Shown here: positions 35,226-46,056 of the stretch, one piece after another
How the letters are laid out: the number at the start of each line of letters is the position of its first letter
Numbering within the stretch: position 1 is the stretch's first letter
Source of the DNA: Rhizopus sp. PT2906
Taxonomy: Eukaryota > Mucoromycota > Mucoromycetes > Mucorales > Rhizopodaceae
Length of the DNA: 64,000 nt
Assembly (NCBI GenBank): GCA_025529335.1
Contig: JAMYHX010000103.1
Span: 39,943 to 103,942 of the forward strand
Direction: 5' to 3'
The notes under the pieces: generated by a model
What the model was told of the DNA's origin: nothing
The model's database searches: none
The model's input: only the letters and a program-made list of their open reading frames with translations
Made by a program: the position numbers and the translations under genes

Positions 35226-37388
35226 ATGTCTAAAGAAGTACACAACACAGAGCTACCACCATTATCAGCTGACGAATCAGGGCATTCTAGCGGGAGTATA
35301 ACAGACGACAGCGCTCATATAAAACAACAAGAAAGTTCCTCGTTGATCGATCAGTTCATATACAACCTTGAGCAAATTGCACAAAATTCTTCTTTAATGT
35401 ATACACAACAACAGCAGCAACAACAAATGGATAACCAATTCCTAAAGCAGTCTGTCAAGGCTGACACGTCATTTGATAGTGCTTCACACCTATCTGATTC
35501 ACTAAGTGCCAACATGGATTCACTTGACCAAACTGTTGCACCTGGAGAGCAACAAGCTTCCATTTGGTCTGGCTTGAACAATGTAGGTGAATAAACATGA
35601 AACGCAACTCTTATCTTACCCTCTTCTCATAGTTTATCTCCAATGTCACACATAACAACCTCTTCCCAACTATTCCTAATATTGCCCGAAGCTTTACAGA
35701 GTATCTTTCTAGTCATCCAGTACCATTTTTAAGCTCGCTGTAAGTTTCACTATTTTACTTATCAGACGTTCATTCTAAATTCAGTTGATATAGTAATAGT
35801 GGTCAAGGTAGTTCAGTCCTATCACCATCATCCATCCCTTCATCCTATTTCAGTTCAGCATTACAGCAAAATCAATCTGGCAAAGGGTAATCACGTTCCC
35901 TTTCGCTTTATATATCCATGCTTAATAGGAATTATCTTAGGTTACAGATTAGAGTCTTGGGTGTACCACAAACTGGAGCCAAATCCAGAGTTGAAACACA
36001 GATTAAGCTTTGCCTACAGTTAGTAACAGACACAGGAGAGAAGGCTCAATGGTGGTCTCATTTGAGGCTACCAGAACAAAAAGTGACAAAAGATAAGTCC
36101 AAGAAGATACGTTTACGAGATCGGCATCTGCAGCTTCCTGTAAGTCCCGACAAGGTGCTGTTCCTACAAGCAAGAGTGCTGTGTGCAAGTGATCCTTCAA
36201 AAAAAGTAACTACATGTGTAGGCTGTATTCAAAGAGAGGTATGTTATTTATTAAAGCTCGTATTTGACATTAACATGTGTGCATTAGAGAAAAAGAATAC
36301 AGAGAAGAAAAGATAACAGAATGCAGAGCGAGAATGACGAAAAGATAGAAGAAGATCAAACGACTGTTGCTGCTAATGAAGAAGAAATTCTTTTATTTAA
36401 TTGTCCCGAGATAGTGGACTTCAGTGCTGGAGATACCATTTTGCCCACCCGTATTACTTGCTACTGCAGACACCACAATGAAAAGATAGGATTTTGGTAA
36501 TATCAAATATACTGCTTTTTATGGATGATATTAATGGATACTATTAGTATATATTTTCAACTGCTGGATCATACAGGCAAAAATATCGCAGAAGGAATAT
36601 CACCGCCCATTATGATTACAGATGACCATAAATCAAAGGCAGGTACAAAAAGACGTCGCATAGACAGCGAAGTAGCACCAGAGTCTCGGTTGTTGTCACT
36701 CAATTGGATGAAATCCTTGCCCTTTACAAGCGACTTTACTAGCCCATCATCATCATCATCACAAGCAGCATCTCAATCATCAGCACCAGCATCAACATCG
36801 GCATCATATCCAACATTTCCATCTTCAATCTCTGGCATATTCTCTTCTCCAATGATATCCAATATAAAATGTGAAGAAAAGTTTACAAACAGCATGCTAC
36901 AACAACAACAACCATCTCCAACGCCGCCCATCATGAAACGGTTAATTCCCAACGAAGCACCTACCAGTGGCGGTATTGAAGTGACGATATTAGGTACAAA
37001 TTTTAGGCCAGGTTTGACTGTGATGTTTGGTACTGTACCAGCTATCAACATACAATATTGGTCACCGAATACGATCATCTGTACTCTTCCTCCTGCCAAA
37101 CAAGCTGGAGCAGTTGTTGTGTCCTTTAAAGAATCACCTGCGACAACCAAGAACGATCTTTTGATATTTACTTATTTAGCAGAATCAGACCGTGCTCTTA
37201 TGGAACTAGCATTGCAGGTTATTGGCATGAAGATGACCGGAGTTGTAGAAGATGCAAGAAAGATTGCCATGCGAATTGTTCAAGGCAATAGTAGTGGGAA
37301 CAACAGTATGTTGAATCCGAATGAGGTGATTGACCGAGAGAATGATAGACAGAATAAGCATGAATCGCCTTCAAATAAATTATCATAG
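35226..37388 (+). CDS. Spt23/Mga2-like transcription factor lacking ankyrin and membrane domains
   Basis: 638 aa. Exons 35226-35582, 35633-35739, 35794-35886, 35929-36238, 36288-36496, 36548-37388. The N-terminus is Gln/Ser-rich. The conserved DNA-binding region follows: LQIRVLGVPQTGAKSRVETQ, WWSHLRLPEQ, CVGCIQRERKRIQRRK, FCIYFQLLDHTGKNIAEGI, SPPIMITDDHKSK. Next is an IPT/TIG domain (MKRLIPNEAPTSGGIEVTIL, NTIICTLPPAKQAGAV) and ALMELALQVIGMKMTG. Spt23/Mga2 proteins normally continue into ankyrin repeats and a C-terminal ER anchor; this one stops about 60 residues after the IPT region. The start ATG is 35226; an upstream in-frame hydrophobic reading lacks an ATG. It lies head-to-head with acyl-CoA oxidase. 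Confidence 0.83.
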
Positions 37389-37504
37389 GATTTAATGATT
37401 GCAAATGCATACTTGTATATTTTTATGTAATATAAAGCGTGTGTATAATATGTACAAAAAAAAAACAAAGGTATAAGTAAATGGATGAGAATAAAAAAAA
37501 AAGT

Positions 37505-39378
37505 CTACATGATAAATCTAAAGAACAAGACCCAACTTAGACAAGCAAGCAAAGCATAAGCAGAGCCATAGATATAGTTTGCTTTCAATGGTCTTTGAGA
37601 TAAAATGCGAGTGCTCATCTTGTTTTCATCACTCTTATGAGCCTCTCGGGCAGACATGTCGAGAATGCCGTGATAGATTGAGTAATCCAAGATACAGAGT
37701 GTAATTGCAGCGGCGGTAGCAAGGGTTGCAATGGTGATGAAAAATAACATGACGCCATCATATCCCTTATTGGCATCAGCATCCTGTAGCAGACCAGTAG
37801 TGATATCGAAAATGGCAGCACCGATATTTGTCCCAGACTTGATCAACCCCATACCAGTGCCGATCAACGAAAACGGCAGGATAACAGGAACGGATGACAC
37901 TAGGCCTACAGGTCCAAGCGACAGACTGACACTGAATAGAAGCATACCTAACAAAGGGGGAGTAGGCGTGAATTCAAGTATGAGTAAGGATATCAGCATA
38001 GATAAGCCGCTGCCAATCACTATATATCAGATCAGTATTTTCATATTGATGTAATCTATCAACATACTCATCCAAGTGCGTTTTCCTTGACGATCGATGC
38101 ATACGCCTAAGAATGGCATCAAAAAGATAGGTAATACTTGAGCAACACTTGCAGTTGCAGCAGCACGAGCATTGTCGTAAGAAAACTTCATTTTGACATA
38201 TTCGCTATTCATCTATATGAGCAAACAAAAACAAATGTCTAGACCAGGTTTTTCATTACCTGTTTATATGTAAGAAGCAACCCCAGCCACCACCCAAGAG
38301 GAATTCCATAACAGCAATTAACCAAAAGGAGTGAGGCAAATACATCAATTTATGCCAGCTAAATGATTTCTTTCGCTTGATCACTTCCATCTGTTTACGA
38401 CATTGAACGTTTGTGTTGGATACAGTCTTTAATAAACATATGTAGACGAATGTGACTATCATTGAGAATATGCATAATGAAGCAGAAAACTATGCAATAG
38501 GATGAGTATATAAGCCTTTGCAGTTTCTATTTTCTATTACCCATAAACCGTAACCATACCAACCAGTATAGTTTGCAATTGGAATGACAGTAGCTTGAGC
38601 ACAAAATGAAGCCTATATAAAGTTCAATGATCCAGCAAGAACAATAAGAGCAAAATTATTTTACCAAGCGACTAACAGTGAGCATAAGCGCTACTACGAC
38701 AGCCAGACTTCTTCCTCTAAACCATTGACTTAGAATAGTTTCTTGGACAATGACTACCGTTCCACTACCAATACCATATAATATGCGACCCAAGACCATG
38801 AGATAAAAGTTTTTAGAGTGAGTAGAAAGGGCTACCAGTACATTTCCGGAAGTAATCAAGAGTGTGGTGATAAATGCACCAGGAATTGTACCAAAGGCAT
38901 CAACAAATATTCCTCCAATCACAGGAAGTATTGTATTGACCAGGGCTACGCTAGATTGTACCACACCATATTGAGAATTGGTGATCCCAAATTCCTATAA
39001 ACGGTTACGATGTATGAGATTATATTTGACGGACGAATCAATGAGGGATACTTGCTGTTTTGATAGTATTTTTCATAGCTCCAAGGGTGTGTGCCGCAAA
39101 ATGACTTCCGACTGTTATTACCATTAGTTCACTGTGTCTTTAAGTGTATTTCACTTTTTACCAGCTAAGAATATGGCACAAAGTAAGGCTATTAACTTGT
39201 ACTGCCACTTTTGTTCTGATAGATAGCAATAATCTTCGTCATTGACAATTGGTAATCCGTTCTTTTGTAATCGGCCACTACTCTTCCTTCTTGACGCACA
39301 ACAAGCATTTCCATTTGTTGAGCAACAAGTGACTTGGTTGGTTTTATTCAAGAGAGGTGTTTGCTCATTCATCGTCAT
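37505..39378 (-). CDS. MFSD1-like major facilitator transporter
   Basis: Multi-pass MFS transporter, 518 aa. Exons on minus: 39378-39162, 39111-39056, 38994-38665, 38612-38541, 38489-38260, 38204-38068, 38019-37505. The cytosolic N-terminus carries an acidic dileucine sorting motif (NEQTPLLNK), as in lysosomal MFSD1. TM1 is WQYKLIALLCAIFLAG; then ELGITNSQYG-type EFGITNSQYGVVQSS, LGRILYGIGSGTVVIVQE, GWYGYGLW, FLMPFLGVCIDRQGKR and PVILPFSLIGTGMGLIKSG. MFSD1 exports dipeptides from lysosomes; a vacuolar role is inferred. Intron 2 (38995-39055) requires a GC donor (GCAAGT). Tail-to-tail with the Spt23/Mga2-like gene (116 bp). Confidence 0.85.
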
Positions 39379-39538
39379 GTTTAAGAAATGAAAAAGAAAG
39401 AGCTCTCAATCGGGGTTAAGAAAACCAATTATCTGATTTTTATTTTAACATCTCTTAAAAATCAGATAATAATAAGTCATACTGATAATCCGGAGACGAT
39501 TACAGCAGTAATCATAAAGAATACATACATTTCAAAAC

Positions 39539-41291
39539 CTACGCCATCATTTGTCTATACTTCTTTTGATCTTCAAGCATGGCCAAAAACACATTGTATC
39601 GTTTATCATTCAGTTCCTTGGCTTCTTGATCAGGCATAACAGTAGATCCAGATCGACCCAGTCGAACCATGATTTCCCATAAATCAGATGAGATGAGACC
39701 AGAGGCCTTTGCTCCTAAAAAGGCAGCTCCGATCACGACTGCTCCTTCGATGGATTCCGGCATGATGAGGCGACATTGTGTGGTATTGGCAATGATCTTT
39801 ACAAACAGCTCGCTCTTACAAAGACCACCTGATATACATAGAGTGTCAATCAGATATCCTTCCTTGTTTAATGCTTCGATTATATGTCTTGTTTGACATG
39901 CGATTGCTTGCAGCGTGGCTAGATAACGAAGTGCCAAATCGTCTATGCTTCTGTCCAGCGAAACACCAACGATAGTGCCTCTTAATGATGGGTCCGCAAG
40001 TGGAGATCGATTGCCGTGGAAATCAGGGTAAATATGCAAATGTCTGGTTAATTCTTCAATATGCTTCACATTACGTTGTGCTTGAAGTTTTTTCAGATGT
40101 TCTGTCAAAAAATTGTACACGTTGGATCCTCCCGCCTTTTCTCTTGCTTCATGGATAGCAGGATGTGTATTCAAAATAAAATCAATCAATTGGCCGGTTG
40201 AGGATTGTCCACCTTCTGCATGCCACATGTCAGGCACCATCACGGAGCGATATGGACCCCAGACACCAGGAACAAAGATGGGTTCTGGAGACATGGTGAT
40301 GTGACAACTTGATGTACCGCAGATAATTGCCAGACGGCTAGGTCCCTGTGTCTTCAAACTGCGATCCAACTGGCTGAGTAATTCATTTCTTTCATGATCG
40401 CTTGAAGTAGCGCCCAGGGTCGCCAGTGCACCAGCATAAGCATCAATCACAGCCGAACCTACGGGCGTGCCTGGCAGCAGTCCTAAATCCTGAGCGGCTT
40501 GTGCACAAAGCCCATTACCAAGAGGGTCACCGGCTTCAGCAACGTCATCAGGGTTCACAGCGCCTAAACGAGCAAAGTTCTCATCGATAAGACAGCTTAA
40601 CCCGATATCCTTGAAAAAACTAGGTTCCCATCCTTGACCCACCAAGCGTGGTAGATAAGAGCACTTGCAGGTAAGCGAGCACGTCGAACGCGTTGTTGCA
40701 CCCGTCGCTTTGTATGTCAAAAAATCCGGTAAATCCATTAAATAGCCAATAGCGTCCCATTTGCTTGCAGGCATGTTTTCCTTGAGCCATAGTGTCTTTG
40801 GTATTTCCATTTCAGGACTGATGGTATTGCCCACATAACGTAGAACAGAATGACGTGTTGCGTTGATACGGTTTGCTTGATCAATCGCACGGTGGTCAGC
40901 CCAGAGGATGACGTTTCTATATTGTTCTGTAAAGCCTGATTCGGGATCAACGGAACATGGTTTGCCGTGTTTATCAAGAGCAACAAGAGAACATGTTGCG
41001 TCAAATCCAATACCCTTTATGCTCTCTGGTGATAGATTGGCTATCTTGATTATATTTCGTACACATTTTGTGATGCTTGACCAGATATTATCGGTTGATT
41101 GTTCGAAAATGTCGTGCTTTGGATTATATGTCGTAATTGGTTCTACGTCAATGGAAATAAGTTTTCCTTGGGTATCAATGACTGCAGCACGGGCAGAACT
41201 AGAATAAACGTTATTTAAAGTGTATATTGCCATAGTGATTCACGTACCCTGTTCCTACGTCAACACCAATAAAATAGTTTTCCTTTGACAT
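39539..41291 (-). CDS. FGGY: FGGY-family carbohydrate kinase (D-ribulokinase-like)
   Basis: ATP-dependent sugar kinase of the FGGY family, closest in motif set to the eukaryotic FGGY/YDR109C D-ribulokinase group. Exons on minus 41291-41248 and 41198-39539; 567 aa. The first exon ends inside the phosphate-binding loop, YFIGVDVGTG|SARAAVIDTQG. Further landmarks: GIGFDATCSLVALD, VILWADHRA, GSAVIDAYAGALAT, IICGTSSCHITMSPEP, HIYPDFHGNRSPLADPSLRG, LCISGGLCKSELFV and EGAVVIGAAFLGAKASG. Length and motifs are complete. Substrate is inferred from family, not shown. Confidence 0.9.
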
Positions 41292-41858
41292 CACTTGACA
41301 CTGGCTCATTCAGGAGAAAAGGTATTATATATACTCTATGGCCATCCTGAGAATAAAAAAAAGGGGGGACGGTTTTGTTGATGCACCACTAGGGAAAAAA
41401 AAAGGCTTGTGTTACAATGATTTTTCCCTCTCTTTCTCTTTTCTTCTTTTGTAGGGCTCATGCAACCTTGTTTCTACTTTATAGTTTTGCTTTTAAATAT
41501 GTACGCTTACAAATAAACCAGGAAAAAGCCTATAATAAGTAAAGTTTGATAGTTCCAAGCAAATCTAAAAAGTGTTCGGGGAAATTTACTAAATGGAGTA
41601 ATAAATGAAAAGACTGATATTTTATGCCTTGGGATAAACCCTTTCATTTTGGGAAATACAAGACTCACTATGGACATTATTATCACATGCATATGATTGA
41701 TCACAATATAAGCCGCCGATGAAGGCTAACCCAACAAAAAAGTGATGCAAAAGCATGTTATTAATTTTATGCATAAATAAACGCCATTATTTTTTATTAT
41801 ATTGAGAGGAAATGGAATAGGAAATATATATACACTATATCTACAATAATGAGTGAAT
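41292..41858. other. intergenic, 567 bp
   Basis: Upstream region of the FGGY gene (TATATATAATACC on the minus strand near 41322-41335, C/T-rich stretch 41425-41455) and 3' flank of the RhoGEF gene. No coding signal accepted. Confidence 0.5.
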
Positions 41859-43215
41859 TTACTGTACATGATTCATAGCGAGTGCAAGAGCAGATAGAAA
41901 CTTGATGGCCTTATCCAAGTAAGTAAAATCGGGATTATAAGGATCCGAGTGCTTTTGAAGATCTCGGAGCAGTAAACAGTAGCGAGTGATGCGTTGAATA
42001 GGCGCAATCATGTAATCATCAAGAACCATTCGATTAGTTTCTTTCTTTCTTAAAGAATCCTATAATACTATTGAGCCCTTCCATCATCCTTTTAACCAAA
42101 AAAGACTTACCTTGACTAATTGACGATAGACAATATTTGAGCTTGCTTTATTCAAATATTTTCTAGACTTGGAATAGTTTACAGCATATGCAATGTATAC
42201 ATCAAAATAGTTTTCGAAATCACAAAAGAGTTTTCCAATAGGCACAGGATCGTACTGCGTGGTATCTGCAGTCATGAGTTTTTCGGCAGAGGTGATGATG
42301 ATCATTTTATGTAGCCTCTCTGTAAGCGCTGAAGACACATTGATAAGCTGAGGAATATGAGCAAATATGATCTCAACATGTTTTAAGTTCACTAAAGATC
42401 TTTTTTGAGTAGCATTTTCAAATAAAGGATCCATATAAAACTATATACATGGGGTTTAGTACGGGAGTCTTTCCTTATTTTCTTTTATTTACCTTTTTTA
42501 TGGTCATCAGATGGTTCAAATAAGTTTCTTCTGTTGTCAACAGTTCAGCCATAATAAATTTGGATAGTTGAATTGACCGTTTAGTGACAGGTTTGGGCTA
42601 TTTTTATAAAAAGTATGAACGATCGAACGAATGAGCATCCATATGTGTTACCTTGAACCTTAAGGAAGGTGGTGGTTCAACAATATATGCAGCGTATGTA
42701 CTCCTCCAGATAGCCATTCCCCTTCGTTCTTTATTCGAGATTTTATGTGTGTAGGCACTTAGAGTACTAAAGAGATCTGGCGTGTGAGATAATAGCTGCT
42801 TCACCGTCGCACGGTCCACATGCCATGTATGACGAATACGGCTGGATATGGATGATTGTGGTGATAGTTTTCGGGGTGTTGTTGGTGCTGAATGAGTAGA
42901 AAGCAATTGATAATCGGTTAGAATCGTGCTTTGAGATCGATTGGATTTACGCTGTTCGCTGTTGTTATTATTTCGAAAGAGGCTGCTCTCAAGGAAAGAG
43001 AATGACCGTCGAAGGGTGTTCATTCGTTTTAATGACTTTTTATGGCTCTCTTTCTCTTGGCTTTGTATGCTATCTTCATGAATTACCTCTAAGCTTGTAA
43101 ACCCGGATTCAAATGAGACGGGCGATATGTCTGTGAGGATACCTTGGACAGTATTGGATGCCCATTCTTTGGCTTCAATTTCTTCAAATGTGATTGGATA
43201 CGAGTAAGGAGGCAT
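41859..43215 (-). CDS. RhoGEF (DH domain) protein without PH domain
   Basis: Guanine nucleotide exchange factor for Rho-type GTPases. Exons on minus: 43215-42652, 42597-42493, 42440-42111, 42059-41859; 399 aa. The N-terminal half is Ser/Arg-rich (RMNTLRRSFSFLESSLF) and likely regulatory. The DH domain starts KRSIQLSKFIMAELLTTEET and contains YLNHLMTIKK, ENYFDVYIAYAVNYSKSRKYL and the CR3 helix DDYMIAPIQRITRYCLLL. It stops directly after the last DH helix (ALALAMNHVQ), with no PH domain. This matches a set of short fungal DH-only proteins. The upstream region has a TATATATATT and an inverted CCAAT context (ATTGG) near 43488-43540. Confidence 0.88.
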
Positions 43216-44204
43216 AAAGATGAAAATAAAGAAGAGAGAAGAAGAAGTATATGATTAAGAAAAATAAATGAAAAAAAAAATAGACTAAAGTAAGTGTTTT
43301 CTTTTTTATTCTTCCCTCCCCCCAAAAGCGAGGCAAATACGAAAGCCAAAAGCGGTTACACACCGAGAAGAAATCTCTTTTTTTGGTTCTTTTGACATGT
43401 TGGGGGGTCAGAAGCAGGTTTGTGAAAAGAGGCAACAACTTTTGACTTTATGATTACATAGTGTAGCATGATTCTGACGTATGAATGATTGGTTCCGCCC
43501 GGGCCAACACTATCCGGGCGTGATAGATTATATATATTTGACTCTACCGACCCTCTTGTAAGTGTGTGTGTAAAGGACACGCTTAAAGAATGGGTGCTTG
43601 GACAGTCAATCTATTTCTTGCAACTCATTCGGCACAGTTATCAGGTTTAAATGACCGATAACTGGAATTTGACATAGAGCGCTTAACTCAGAATTTTTAC
43701 ATTTTTCCAAATAAAGTTGCTCGATTGGTTTTTTGCTAACTGAAAATCAAGTTGTGGGTAACTTAATGATGTAATTTTTTAAAAAAAGATAGTCTATATT
43801 ACTATCGCTCTTATAGTCCTTTGCCGATCCTATATTGATATAAGTAAAATTGCAACCAGCAGTAATAATGATATCATTTTCATCAGAATATAGCTTTGTG
43901 GCTTGTTTATTTAATAAAAAACAAGTCTATTGAAGTAAATATCATGTGCGTTTCCTTTTTTGATTTCTGATGCCACTTTTCAATTTGTTGCGAAGCAACT
44001 ATATGAATACATCACTATAGTCTTGAAGATTTGACGTTTTGATTGCTCATTTCTACTGTTGAATATTGATCATGGTTGTCTCGCTTTCTCTCAGTTCTCC
44101 CAGGCCCCTCCATCTTGTGACGTACAGTGCGGTCTTTGAATGATGCAAGCGAAGAATTTTTTTTTGTTTGCAACTCTGCGTTTGCTGAAATCTTTACACA
44201 AAAC
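43216..44204. promoter_or_regulatory. divergent intergenic region, RhoGEF / TMA7
   Basis: 989 bp between outward-facing starts. Near the RhoGEF side is a short GC-rich patch (TGGTTCCGCCCGGGCC, about 43490-43507) followed by TATATATATTTGAC. The TMA7 side has a T-run and GTGACGTAC, a CRE/ATF-like core, near 44117. No coding frame accepted. Confidence 0.45.
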
Positions 44205-44557
44205 ATGTCCGGAAGACAAGGTAGGAAAGATGCTCTTGTTAAAAAAAGTAATATACTTACGCTCTATTAGGTGGAAAACTTAAGCCTCTTAAGAAGCCAA
44301 AGAAGCAAAACTCAGATTTAGATGATGTATGATAATGATTGATCTCATTGACTTTGTTCTTTAACCTTTATGATTCTATAGGAAGACCTTGCCTTTAAGA
44401 AGAAGCAACAAGAAGAGGCCAAGAGATTGAAGGAATTACAACAAAAGGCTGCAGGAAAGGGTCCTTTATGTAAGTGAAATACATAAATCTAATTCAGTAG
44501 AAACTTACCTTATATTTACAAGTGAGTGGCGGTATTAAGAAGTCTGGAAAGAAATAA
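44205..44557 (+). CDS. TMA7: TMA7, translation machinery-associated protein
   Basis: Small ribosome-associated protein, 64 aa, split into four tiny exons: 44205-44220, 44271-44326, 44382-44469, 44523-44557 (195 nt, all GT-AG). The protein starts MSGRQGGKLKPLKKPKKQ, has an acidic SDLDDEDLAFKKKQQEE, and ends AAGKGPLLSGGIKKSGKK. This is a near-complete match to the eukaryotic TMA7/CCDC72 pattern, including its conserved C-terminal block and length. It is too fragmented for a simple ORF scan to detect. Confidence 0.93.
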
Positions 44558-44856
44558 GCTATTACTGCCAAGGATTCATTTATTACTCTTACTTTTAATA
44601 TTGGCATCATTATAAATAGTTTCAGAAAACAAAAATTAAAAGCAGAGTAAAAAAAAAAAACAGCTACGATGATAAGTTAACATGTGTGTTTTTTGAAGGT
44701 GCTCATGCCGCTTGTTTTGTATTTTTGAGTAAAGAAACTGATAATAGACCCCTTATGAGAAAACATATAGATAGGAATAGTAATAATTGGATATTTATTT
44801 ATATCGTTAAAAAGAAGGGTATCATAAGTGCCCCAAGTTAGTACTTGCTGTAGACA

Positions 44857-45657
44857 TCAGTATCGTCCTTGCCTTTCCAACCTCAATTCTGTTTCACGCC
44901 ATATGGTCATTTCAGTAAACTCCTTTACTACTGCTTTAAACGCTTGTTTTTGTGAGTCAATGGTTGCCTGTAGCTATTATGTTAGATATATGACACTGTT
45001 TCTTGTGTTGATTTACCGCATATTCACGCTTTTGTATCAGCAAATCATCCAGGTTGTTCATCATATCTTGAACACTATTTAAGTCTGCAAAACATCCGAG
45101 AGCCTTGTGTTCGTTCCAGTCCTTGTCAAAAAGAACAAACATTACATTATACGCGTTTTTTCTCTAGTTTTTCACTTACTTTCGCTTCCTTTTCTTTTAG
45201 TTTTAATTGCTCTCGGACAAAACGAAATGTACGCTTTAAGTCCTTGTAACGGTCTTCTAGTGCTGCCATCTTTTTGTCTTTTTCTTTATTTTGTTCAGTA
45301 AGCTTATTTATTTGATTTTCATAGTTTGATCGCATCTGCTCATTCTTTTTTAAAAGCAACATATTCTCTTGCTGCATCTTTGTGACATTTTCTTTCAATT
45401 CTTCAATATATTCATCCCTTTTATGGAGTTCTGCTTGTATCGTTTCCAAATCAACTCCTCCCTCGGATTTTACCCCCAAGAGATGCACAAGCTATGATCA
45501 TAATGAGGTTCATGTTTTTATTGAGAATAGAGTGTACCTTTTTGTTCATATCTTCCAACATCTCTATCTCATGGTCTCTTTCTTCTTTTTCTTTCAATAG
45601 CTGATCCTTTTCAAGACGTAAATTAGCAATAGTCTCCAATAATTCGACAGTATTCAT
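44857..45657 (-). CDS. coiled-coil protein of unknown function
   Basis: 217 aa. Exons on minus: 45657-45538, 45491-45180, 45121-45017, 44973-44857, all GT-AG and in phase. Almost the whole protein is heptad-rich, charged coiled coil (VELLETIANLRLEKDQLL, LEDRYKDLKRTFRFVREQL). The C-terminal part is slightly more globular (LGCFADLNSVQDMMNNLDDLL, EFTEMTIWRETELRLERQ). No domain is recognised. It could be a spindle-pole/centrosome or cytoskeletal adaptor, but nothing in the sequence decides. Head-to-head with MCC alpha (399 bp). Confidence 0.75.
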
Positions 45658-46056
45658 GACAAGTAACAAAAGCAACGAAAAAAAAAAAGAGAAATGAGTA
45701 AAATAGTTATCTCAACGATCTTAAAAGTAATAAAGTGGAAGAAAACGAGAAATAGTACAACATAAACAACTGTATATAAAATACTTAAATCACGAGAATC
45801 AATCAAGGTCAAAGTAAACATCAGTTACAGCATGCATAAACTGCCCTCTGTGAATTGAAGCTGAGACTAAATGAAGGCTGTCAAGAAGTCACAGTCAAAG
45901 AGCTCCACACGCTGAGACACGAACACTTCATTTCTCCCACCAATTTTCCCACGACTTTGGTTTACACAATAAAGTATTCCCAAGATCAACTTTATCACTT
46001 CTTTTTCATCTCTTTTTCTTTCTTTTTTCTCTTTTTCATCTTTATCTTTTGTGCTC
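45658..46056. promoter_or_regulatory. divergent promoter, coiled-coil protein / MCC alpha
   Basis: 399 bp. The MCC side ends in a long CT-rich leader (TCTTTTTCTTTCTTTTTTCT) directly before the start codon. CCCACCAATTTTCCCACG near 45936 resembles paired upstream sites but is not assigned to a factor. Confidence 0.4.

Noticed and set aside
43089..43580. Minus-strand frames upstream of the RhoGEF start
   Set aside because: T-rich leader and promoter sequence; the conserved protein begins at 43215.
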